64,000 nt of DNA from Stenogyne calaminthoides (lineage: Eukaryota > Streptophyta > Magnoliopsida > Lamiales > Lamiaceae). The notes under the pieces were generated by a model. It was not told where the DNA came from. It worked only from the letters and a program-made list of their open reading frames with translations, and did no database searches. Below, one piece after another: positions 23,156 through 32,476 of this stretch (position 1 is its first letter; every line of letters starts with the position of its first letter). Made by a program: the position numbers and the translations under genes. The stretch covers positions 21,097,434 to 21,161,433 of the forward strand of contig JBBCBC010000021.1 in NCBI GenBank assembly GCA_037126765.1, in the 5' to 3' direction.

Positions 23156-24290
23156 TCAAACTCCCGCCAAAGCATTTGCTTTGGGGAGTCAAAAAGTCGC
23201 CTCGATTCCCAAATCGACGCGATTTGACATTCCGTAATAATGGCATAGATACGTTGTGATTACTCACACCGTCAACTCATCCAACCATTAGTTGCGTGTC
23301 CCTTACGCGTTGTCGATGTAAATTTCTCTTAAGGTCTTCTGAGAAAATAAATTTGCATTTGTACCCCTAATTTCCTTCTATAAATTAACCTGGGGTGTTA
23401 GGCAAAAAAACACAACATAAACCATTCATCTTCTTTAGCATATACTTCATGCCTTTTCGATGATTTCCTTATTTCCGGTGAAACTTCCGGTGAAAACCTT
23501 TAACCCTTTTCAAATGAATTCAGCTTCTCAAATCAACCCTGTGTGTTCCTTCACACTGTTTTCGTCGTCATCTAAGATTACACATACGATCAATGCAAAT
23601 ATTCTTTACCACCGTGGAGGCGGATCTGCTAAGGCAAATGAGAAGGCACTTCTCCTTACCGTATGCACCTTGTGCGCCTATCGAGATGACGAAATTAACA
23701 TCAACAGACTCAGTCTAAAACAAAACATGAGTTTGGTATATGGTCTGCATCAGTCAACAACTGATCTTCATATATCAAACTCAATTTTTGCATGCGACAC
23801 TAGTGTCTGTTTGGTCCTTGTGACCAAACCTGTGGCACTGTGTCCCATTTAACAGCTGGAGATCCCATTGATTTTAGCTCTAAGGGCTCCTGGCACAGAA
23901 ATCCTTCAAGGCCGCTCTTGCTCCTCACTCAAAAGCTCTGAGGGTGGCTCAGGATTTTCCTTAAGGCCTCTCACGCCCCTTTTAGGATCGGGGGAAAATG
24001 AGAGCATCAAGTCCTTGAACTCTCTCTCTCCCTTTCCTGTCTAGGGTTGGCTTAGGGTTTATGGTTTATGGTTTATGTAGTGACCTCCGGGTCTTCTTGT
24101 ACTTGAAGCTTGTAATACCACTTGAAGATAGCTTGTAGGTAGCTTGTGATATCACTTGTAACTTGTAATTCTGACCTCCGGGTCCTTATCAATGAAAAAT
24201 TCTGTTATTTCATTGTTGTGTTGCCTCTTCTGACTTATCCGATCTGTAGCTTTCAACTTGTACGACTTGCTTGTTTACTGCAGCTTTAAT
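23156..24290 (+). other. Extra segment in E2, antisense to the element, gene-like
   Basis: E1 has 0.58 kb between pol and the accessory ORF; E2 has about 2.2 kb. The surplus differs in texture from the flanking CTGATCAGA-rich element DNA. It begins with a hairpin (ACTCCCGCCAAAGCA/TGCTTTGGGGAGT, 23161-23190). On the plus strand it then holds a TATA box (CTATAAATTAA, about 23380), an A/C-rich leader, ATG 23460, an open frame and a possible poly(A) region near 24195 (TCAATGAAAAATTC). I infer a captured host gene fragment or an antisense cargo gene. Borders are approximate. Confidence 0.45.
23460..23852 (+). CDS. Unidentified open frame inside E2 cargo, antisense to pol
   Basis: It starts at ATG 23460 and encodes 130 residues to TAA 23850-23852. 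A short upstream ATG overlaps at 23449. After the stop the same frame stays open for about 90 more codons (to about 24140). TTAACAG just after the stop looks like a splice acceptor, and GTATATGG near 23737 is a possible donor, so the stop could fall in an intron. The N-terminus is hydrophobic and Ser-rich, with no motif I recognise. Product and function are unknown; it may be only a fragment of a host gene. Confidence 0.35.
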   Translation: MISLFPVKLPVKTFNPFQMNSASQINPVCSFTLFSSSSKITHTINANILYHRGGGSAKANEKALLLTVCTLCAYRDDEININRLSLKQNMSLVYGLHQSTTDLHISNSIFACDTSVCLVLVTKPVALCPI

Positions 24291-24489
24291 CGACTTATAA
24301 AGTAATATTTCAATCTGATCAGTTCCCCCTTAATCTGATATATCTTGAACTGATCTGCTCCTTATCTGAACTTCAGATCGGCTACTTGTCTGACTTTCTG
24401 ATCTGCTCCTTGTCTGAACTTCAGATCGGCTCCTCCTCTGGTCGTCTGATTAGTTGAGATTCCTAACTCAACTGATTCCCTTAACCTGG

Positions 24490-27113
24490 TTAGTCTTTTA
24501 ACCAACTGGTTCTGGAGATCAGTCCACCAATCATTTCTGGTGCACTTTCTCCGAGATCTAGAAGCCCTAGCTCGTTGCATAATTCTCTGAATCTGATCTC
24601 AGCTAGCGGCTTAGTTAAAATACCAGCTTTCTGCTTGTCAGTATGGATCTTTTCCATTCTGATATTCTTCTTTTCAATGTGATCTCTGATAAAATGGTGT
24701 CTGACATCCACGTGCTTGCATCTTGTATGTAGAACATGATTCTGAGTGATTGCAATAGCACTATTACTGTCACAGAATATAGGTACGTTCTTAGCTACGA
24801 TATTGTAATCCCTCAGCTGCTGACTTAGCCAGAGCAGTTGGGAACAACAGTTTCCTGCAGCCATATATTCTGCTTCAGTAGTAGATGTCGCAACTGATGT
24901 CTGCTTCTTCGAAAACCAAGAGATCAGTTTATTTCCCAGAAACTGACATGAACCTGAGGTTGACTTCCTGTCGATTCTGCAACCTCCGTAATCAGAATCA
25001 GAATATCCACTAAGCTCTAGATTATCATCTGATGGGTAAAATAAACCAAGGTTTACTGTCCCCTTCAGATACTTGAGAATCCGCTTAGCTGCTAGGTGGC
25101 GTTGCATTGGATTTGCTTGAAATCTGGTTCATACACCTACTGCAAATGTGATATCTGGTCTGCTGGCAATCAGGTATAGTAGAGATCCAATGAGAGCCCT
25201 ATATTCTTTCTGATTAGTTTTCTGACCATCTTCACCTGGATCCATCTTGAACCCGGTCATCATGGGAATTCTGGCTTCCTTGCAATGTTGCACTCCAAAC
25301 TTGGCCAGTAGATTCCTTGTGTACTTCACCTGGTAGATGAATATCCCTTCTGTACTCTGCTTGACTTGTAAACCCAGAAAGTAATTCACCTGACCCATCA
25401 TGGACATCTCAAACTTCCCTTGCATCAATTTGCTGAACTTCTCACACAGCTTCTTGTTGGGAGATCCGAAGATGATATCGTCCCACGAAATCAAACCATC
25501 ATAATATCTTCTCCATCTTCTATTCTCGAATAAGGTTCTCATCCACTATTCCTTTAGTGAATCTACCGCCTATCAAGAACTGAGAGAGTGTATCATACCA
25601 AGCTCGAGGAGCTTATTTAGAACCATAAAGAGCTTTTCCTTAAATCGGTACACTTGGTTGCCTGCCTTTTCAAAGCCTGGAGGTTGTTCAACATAACCTT
25701 CCTCTGCTAGTACCCCGTTTAAAAATGCACTCTTTACGTCCATCTGATACACAATGAATCCTCCATGGGCAAAGATATGCGAAAACAAATTAATGGCTTC
25801 TAAAGCGAGCGATCGGTGCAAAGGTCTCATCATAATCAATTCCTTCCGATTGTGAATACCCCTTAGCAATAAGTCTTGCCTTTATTCCCGGTTATGACAT
25901 TATTCCCATCTCTTGTTCTTGAATACCCACTTCGTGCCAATCACGCCTTGATGAGTTGGTCCATTCACCGCTTTCAAACTTGGTTCCTCTCAAACTGCTC
26001 CACTCTCTCTTGCATGGCTAGAATCCAACTTTTGCGCCTTGTAGAGCTTCCTCTACTTTAGTTGGTTCCTTCAAAGACGATAACAACAAAGACATGGCAC
26101 TTTCACCAACTGATGTCTAGTTTTGACTCTATCGATGGGTCTCCGATATCGATCGGTTGGATGACCGTAATCCATGTCCTTCTACTCGATTTACGCCTAT
26201 TTGGAGAACATCATCCATTTCGATAGTAGTTCATTACTAGTGATTGGGAGTGGTGCGTAATTATGATCCACTTGATAAGAACATGTCTCGGTGATGTTGG
26301 ACTCATCATGTGTTGATGTCTGTTCAGAGGAACTTCAGAGTTCCCCCGAACCGGATGGTTCATTGATACTCGCCTCGGTGTACGAACTTCTTCACCGACA
26401 ACAGCGCGTACCTTAGGTCTAATTGACTGTTGAATCAGCAAGATCAAGTTCGAATATACACTTTTACGTGTTCAAACTTTCTTTCTCCTTGATACTTAGT
26501 CGATCCATTTTCTCGCAGACGTAATGGTTGATCCGCACGCCTTGTTCTCGAGGCGCCTTTCTCTTGTTCGTAAGATGTCTCATCAAAGACCACATGGGTG
26601 TTTCTTCCACAACTAGGGTTCGCTTTGTTGTAAACCCCGAAAGCCTTGGCCGGATGAGGAATATCCTAAGAATATACCCTCATCTGACTTGGCCTCAAAA
26701 GTCTTCAACTGACTTTTCCCATTGTTGTGAATAAAACACTTGCACCCAAAAACATGGAAGTAAGAAACACGAGGTATTCTGCCCTTCCACTGTTCATAGG
26801 GTGTTTTGAAGTGAGTCTTAGTCAGAGAACATTTGTTCTGAGTGTGGCATGCAGTGTTGATTGCTTCTGCTCAGAAACGGCTTGGTGTCGCATGTTCAGC
26901 TAACATAGTCTTGAAGCAAATTTTCCTTGAGAGTTCTGTTTCTCCGCTCGCTACTCCATTTTGTTGTGGCGTTCTTGCAAATTGACGCCTCATGTCAGAT
27001 ACCAAACTTCGGCAAAAAATCAAGAATAAAAGAATTCAGGAACTCTGTACCTTTATCTGATCTGATTTTTACTATGCTGACACCCTTTTCGTTTTGTAGT
27101 TTCTTGAGTAACT
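24490..27113 (-). pseudogene. E2 pol: partial integrase, reverse transcriptase, RNase H
   Basis: Integrase starts mid-core at ELLKKLQNEKGVSIVKIRSDKGTEF (second catalytic Asp) and continues in broken frames with QQNGV and CFIHNNGK-like segments. Reverse transcriptase segments are at 25573-25869 (YQMDVKSAFLNG, EQPPGF) and 25129-25542 (IIFGSPNKKLCEKFS, MSMMGQVNYFLGLQVKQ). RNase H at 24490-25107 is open, with SDSDYGGCRIDRKST and TEAEYMAAGN. Protease and the zinc-binding integrase domain are absent. Many breaks between 25.5 and 27.0 kb coincide with CG where a relative has CAG or CTG, so the true state is uncertain. Confidence 0.85.
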
Positions 27114-29144
27114 CGCGTTCTTGCTCTGCAGGTCTCTTTCCCTTATCAGATACATTTTTAGCTTTTTGTGTATCTTTGTCAGAGACTCGTTTGATTACAC
27201 CCTTCTGAAGTGAACCAAATGGGGCTTTTGAGGATGTAGAAGGGTTCTCATACCCAATACCCTTCTTGTTAGCCGGCGTTCGAAAATAGGTGTTCATATC
27301 TTGAACGGTTTTTGATGACTTCGTGAAAACCTCTATTTTCTTGCGCAAACTATCCCCAGTAGATTTTAGACTCTCATGTAGTCGAAATAGCTCATCAAAC
27401 TTAGCTTGTAGGATTTTGAAATCATCGACTTTGTTTTGTTGATTGCTAGTCGATCTTTGATCCGCTTCTCTCCTGCTCGAAAGATTTAACCTTCGAACGT
27501 TAAGTTCTCGATTACCTTCGAGCGCGCCAAACCGATTTCATTTCAAATTTTTTCTTTATCGACATTCTCTTTAACAAGCTGATTATTTCTGATCCTTAGC
27601 TTGTCATTTTCAGCTTCCACTATTGTATAAGTGTCTCATCGTGATCGGAGAGATCATCAAGCAATTGCTCGAGTAGAGCCGCAAGTCAATCTCTCCAAAG
27701 AGGGTGTCTTTGATAATAGGTGGTGTGGAAATTGAAAAAGGTAAGGTTTGGAGGTTACCTCGATTGGTCTTCCTCCTCGCCATCGAAAGATTTCATCGTC
27801 ATCCTAAGAGAATATTAGATCATCATGGTTGAGGAAATCAACAAAGATCGCTTATCGTCGACATAAATCTTCTCTTGATGAGTAGCCGAAATCCTCGAAG
27901 GCGATAGGAATCATCAATTCACGATGTGTCGCGAACCATGGTTTTTCTGTCTTTGAAGCGTAGCTCTCTTTTTGTTCCGCTTCTTCCCTTTCTCTAGAGT
28001 CGTCGTCAGGCGGTCGGAGTCAGAGTGACTGGTTTCAAGCAGTTGAAGCATGATCCACGATCCACGGAACTTCCTCTGCCAGGTGAGACACTTCGTCTGT
28101 AGGATCTGTCAGGTGACTTCCCTTTCTGATTGTAGTCAGAACTCCTTCTGTCAGATCTGTTATCTCTTCTCTCGTCTGATCGATCATCTCTTTTATCATC
28201 TCTGTGATCCCTTCGGTCATCAGATCTATTCCTTTCTAGTGATCATCACCACCGCCTCCTGTTCCTTTTGTCTTGATAATCCTTGTAGAATCTGCTATAC
28301 TTACCAAGTTGAATATTTGATCTTTCAAGTTTCCTGGTAAGTAAAGCGATCTGTTCAGCTTGGCTTATGATGTTTCCAACAGGTTCAGTGGCCTTTGATC
28401 TGCTGCTGGTTGCTTTGAATACAACTGATTTAGATGTGGAGGTTGAGGCTTCAGCAGGCGTCTCGTCTTCATCTACTTGCCCTCTTTCGATTAAATCAAA
28501 CTCATGGGCTTTAAGGCTTGGGAATAAGCTACTTGGCTTCATCTTGGCAATCCTTGATTACCGTGACTTTCATGTCCCATTTCTTGGTGAGAGATCTTAA
28601 GATCTTATAATTGATGTCTTTGTCTGACATCTCTCTTCCAAGTTCTCGTAGCTTATTTACTGACATGGTGATCCTCCCATCGAGCTCGTTGATGGTCTCG
28701 TTGGGTAACATTTTGAGTTTTTTGAACTTCACCAGTTCAAACATAGTCGGTTTGTCTTTGATCCGATCATTTCCTTCAGATATCTCAAAGCAAAAGAGTA
28801 TCCCACATTTGTTTTGGTTGTTTTGAGATACTTTATCTTCTTTTGGTGACTTTATCCATCGCCTTCATGATTATATGCTGGCGATTGTATCTAAAGTATA
28901 CAACTTTCTTTCTTCTCGATCCATCGTATCGGACTTTTTTTCGAACAAGACTTCCAGGTGCATGATCTGGATCTCCTCCAACCACTGGGTTGTCGTGATA
29001 TATGATGATGGGTCCTTGTTCAATGACTTCCATCATTCTGCCGCTTATCGATCCCAGATGGTTGCACATGTATATAGTCCAATCTGCATACTCATCAATT
29101 GAAAACATAGGCAAATAATGATACATACCAGAGGTATTATCCAT
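27114..29144 (-). pseudogene. E2 gag, broken and fused to integrase
   Basis: It starts at ATG 29144 (MDNTSGMYHYLPMFSIDEYADW). Further segments are at 28529-28744 (NETINELDGRITMSVNKLRELG, KILRSLTKKWDMKV), a typical copia capsid region, and at 28246-28542. The Gag tail at about 27115-27348 (NPSTSSKAPFGSLQKG) runs in frame straight into integrase at about 27114, so a deletion removed protease and integrase N-terminus. I could not find a zinc knuckle. The 27.36-27.96 kb stretch is almost free of CAG/CTG and rich in TCGA, the mark of the sequence anomaly. Confidence 0.8.
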
Positions 29145-29259
29145 GCTGAGTGATTTTGAAAACGAATGAGTTTTGAAAATGGTTTTTCAAGATCTGTTCA
29201 AAAGACCACAAAGATTCTTCCTCAAGAATCGATGATACTCAAAGCCAGTAGTCTGTAGA

Positions 29260-29277
29260 ACCACAACTCTGATACCA
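29260..29277 (-). other. E2 primer binding site (initiator Met tRNA)
   Basis: On the minus strand, two bases after the 5' LTR, TGGTATCAGAGTTGTGGTT begins with the 12 bases complementary to the 3' end of plant initiator tRNA-Met, apart from the last base or so. This is the usual minus-strand primer in copia elements. Confidence 0.92.
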
Positions 29278-29279
29278 CT

Positions 29280-31022
29280 TGTAGGTCCCGAACGGGTTTT
29301 GTGAGGGCAGAAGTCTAGAGGGAGGGTGAATAGACTTACAAAAACTTTTTCGTCTTGGATCGGTGTGATTTGCAGATTGCTTCGATCGAAAAGTGCTAGT
29401 GAGTCGGTTTGGACCGATGTTCAATCTTCTTGAGTGCTGAGGGGCGCACCCGGTTTGATATCTTGTCAGTTTAACTGAGAGTGCAGAAGCTTGTAAATAC
29501 CCGTGTGAAAAACCAGTTTATCAATTCAGATTCTTAAGTCAGTTTTCAACCGGCTAACTAAGGTGTCAACCTTATCAGATCAGTTGCTTGGTGCAAACTG
29601 AGCTTAACTTAGAATATGTATGCAGTTTTAAACTCAGTTGTGTGAATAGTGTAAAGAAATAAGAAAGTAAGTAAATTCACACAAGATTTTATAGTGGTTT
29701 AGACGAAACCCGTCTTACGTCCACTCTTCCCTTAGAACAGGGGCACCAACTTAACCAACTGGACTTAGTTTTATGTGTTAGTCCAACACCCAACAGATAT
29801 TTATTGAGTTCACACTCAACCGAACCAGAAATCAGAAACTAGAATCCCTAGTTTGAAATCTTCAGGTAACAAACTTAACCAACTTAGAGTTTGGGTAAAG
29901 GTTTGTTGTGGTTCCAACTGGAAATCTATCCAAGTGTTTATGTAGCCAAATACTAGTGGATAGGATTTCTTGCTAAGAACTATGGGATGAACACTCTAAG
30001 AATAATCTTCAAATATGGTGTTCTTTTTTTAGCGGAGATTTTCTTTGTAGTTTTTTTTTTTTGCGGTGTCTCCGTGTTAGTTCTTAGTGTCCGGCCTTCT
30101 TCAATTTTGAAGATCGATCCCATTTTATAGACCTCGAAATCAAAGAGCCGTTGGAGAGCAATTTGAATTTTGGGCTATATTAGGTAGGCTGTAGGGTATG
30201 ATTGTGACGTGCTCCAAATATCGGCGTGGCCGTAGGCATGATTAACGTCATTTATGTCCGCAGCGTCGAATCTCGTATTGTCAGCTCTTTTTGTGCACGT
30301 GTTGGCACTTCAGTAATTTGTCCTGTTAGATGATTGATATTCCTTTTGTAGAAGATTCGTCTTGTCTCGTGTACCATTTTGGTTGACGCCAGGTGTGAGC
30401 TGACTTGATCAGATAACTGATCAGTCTACCTTGTTGAGTCTTCTGATGCTGATTGTCTTAACTCAATATGCGATTTCGGCCGATATAGGTCTTCGTGTCT
30501 TTTGGTAGTCTTCGATATTCGGTGACTCGAGCCTCGATGTCTTGATCATCTTGAGTCTTGAGTTTATTCTTCGAGTCTTGATTCATCCGAGTCTTCGGTT
30601 ATCTCGAGTCTTCGAGTTTATCTGAGTCTTCGAGTTCATCCCCGAGTCTTCGAGTTCATCTGAGTCTTTAAGTTCATCCGAGTCTTCGTGTTCATCCGAG
30701 TCTTCGTTCATCTGAGTCTTCGAGTTCATCCGAAGTCTTCGATGTCTTCTGCTTCACCGATCTTCCTCGAATTTCTTTTCTTCTGATTTGTTCTTAGCCT
30801 TCTGATCATCTGACCTTATCTGGGTCATCTGATACTTCAACCTGACCTATACATATTGAGTTCCCCCTCAATATGTGACCTATCTTTTACATCAGCTATC
30901 TATACATTTTAGCTGGTCATCTTAATCTGATTCTAAGTCATCATTCAGCTAACAGGTCTGACTGGTCCTATTACAACTTGTTTTGGAACTTCCATCAAAA
31001 CTTAAATACAAATTTCCCAACA
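29280..31022 (-). repeat. E2 5' LTR (family 2), 1743 bp
   Basis: It is the partner of 16933-18661. It begins TGTAGGTCC and ends CCCAACA on the plus strand. The reverse TATA box is at 30123-30129. It is nearly identical to the partner over most of its length, but 30.47-30.76 kb has CG in place of CAG/CTG at almost every site. About 25 bp present in the partner near 17980 is missing near 30301. Confidence 0.92.
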
Positions 31023-31683
31023 AACTACACACACAAACTACCTAATCAAAAGGGTTTGGGTTTTGGTTGGTTTCCAACTAGGGTGAGATATCCTTTTTAC
31101 AATCAAACACAAGTAAAAGGCTAGGATATCTCTAACTAAGATTTGGATATATCTAAGATCTAGGCTTAGTAAATGAGCTCTCTTCAAAGATGAAACACTT
31201 GGGAAATTCTTAGGGTTTCGAGTGCTTCACAAGATTGCTTGAATACGAATGAGCTGTGGAGTTGCTTTGATTTCCTGTAACCTTGAGATGTCCAAGGCCT
31301 CTGGTATTTATAGGCAACTCTCCAGAATTCTAGCTTTGAAAACTATCCGTTGGAGAGATAACATTTAGGGTTTCTTCTATGAGTAACTGATGAACGACTA
31401 TATTTGGGTTTGAACTCACCCTTGCATGTTTTAGGAAATATCCAGACAAGCAGCCAATCACCAATTTTTGTGAACAAGACAACTATCAATGCTGACATTC
31501 TTCAGAGACATGTCGCTTTCAGTGTCAGTAAAGTACGTTGTTTTCGCCTCCTCATTGGTTGAAATCTTCCTTTGAACAGAGACAAACAAAATGACTCTTT
31601 TAGTCAACCACACTGATATGATATTTTCCTTAGTGTTCACGAACGTATAACATTCTCTTTGTTTGTACTAAGAATGAACAAAC
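31023..31683 (-). repeat. E4 second LTR, part after E2 insertion
   Basis: It starts with the AACTA duplication and continues the E4 LTR (GGGTTTGGGTTTTGGTTGG, TATTTATAGGCAACTC at 31305, ATGTCGCTTTC near 31503). The last few hundred bases of a complete LTR are missing. The sequence switches to plus-oriented LTR near 31683. Confidence 0.8.
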
Positions 31684-32343
31684 ACTACTAAACTACGTGG
31701 AGTAGTCAGAAAACTCAGGGCCGAGTTGAGTAAGTAAACTACGAGGTAGTCAGAAAGTTCAGAAGTTGATAGTGAATTTCTCTGAAGAGTCAGGGAGAGT
31801 GGACGTAGGAGCTTGAGTCTCTGAACCACTATAATTGTTGTGTTCTTTATTGCTTTCCTTATTTGTACTTAACTGTTGCATTGACTTGTTTTGAAAGCAT
31901 ACTTTTCACTGATATTCAGTTGGAATCAATCCACTGAAGTTGCATAAGTGAATCACAGCCTAATCATTATTTCATAAAGGGAAGGTTTTCAGCAAAGCTT
32001 AAAATGAGTATAATCTAAAGGGCCAACCATTCCGCACGACTGAGTAGCTAGAACAGATAGTTATCAAACTGAACTCTCTTACGAGGATTCATGAAGTTAG
32101 TTATCGATCCAAGCAACTCGGGATCTCTCGACACTCGAGACTCGGTTGGGATTATCTCGAGGTATCCGAAAGCAACCAGATCACCGTCTTAGTAGACTTT
32201 GACTCGAGGCGATCTGTGCTTCTCGAAACCTAATCTTCGAGATTATCGACCCAAGTGACCTCGATGAAGAAAAAAAGTTTTAAAACACCGAACACGTGTA
32301 TTCCCCCATACACGTGTAAGACTACGTTTGCACCGGACCAACA
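31684..32343 (+). repeat. E3 partial 5' LTR
   Basis: This matches the last 660 or so bases of the E3 3' LTR, including the AGTAAGTAAACTACG repeats, GGACGTAGGAGCTTGAG and the G-box hairpin (about 32292-32315). It ends ACCAACA, two bases before the primer site. U3 and the TATA box are missing; the start is joined to E4. Confidence 0.88.
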
Positions 32344-32345
32344 AG

Positions 32346-32356
32346 TGGTATCGAGC
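32346..32356 (+). other. E3 primer binding site, reads TGGTATCGAGC
   Basis: The position two bases after the LTR and the sequence show an initiator-Met tRNA site. The tRNA-complementary form is TGGTATCAGAGC, as in E2. Here the A of CAG is absent, the same change seen across E3. Confidence 0.85.
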
Positions 32357-32476
32357 AAAGGGTTCAACTTGACCACCGGCTTGCTGACCAAAGTTTTATT
32401 TTCAAAAATACTTGTGGTCTATCTCGAATCGATCTTATTTGGTTGAAACTTTTTACTTTTCAAAAGATCGGAAAAA

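Larger units (their letters stand above)
16933..31022 (-). mobile_element. E2: complete SIRE-like copia insertion, 14.1 kb, family 2
   Basis: E2 has two LTRs (16933-18661 and 29280-31022) with TGTTGGGAAA...CCTACA ends read on the minus strand. It also has an AACTA target duplication, a Met-initiator primer site next to the 5' LTR and a polypurine tract next to the 3' LTR. Gene order on the minus strand is gag, integrase, reverse transcriptase, RNase H, an extra antisense segment, then the accessory ORF. Protease and the integrase zinc domain are deleted, so it is non-autonomous. Parts of the right half show the CG-for-CWG sequence anomaly, so some frame breaks may not be real. Confidence 0.93.
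13005..31683 (-). mobile_element. E4: rearranged family-1 SIRE-like element, interrupted by E2
   Basis: E4 lies on the minus strand. It has a full 3' LTR (13005-14796), a polypurine tract, the last third of the accessory ORF (15068-16305) and then an abrupt join to LTR-internal sequence (16304-16932) that continues after the E2 insertion (31023 to about 31683). Everything from gag to the middle of the accessory ORF, plus one end of the second LTR, is missing, as expected after illegitimate recombination. The right end joins the broken 5' LTR of E3 in opposite orientation; that boundary is approximate. Confidence 0.8.

Noticed and set aside
29260..29277. tRNA gene
   Set aside because: Only the short primer-binding complement of tRNA-Met is present, without cloverleaf sequence.
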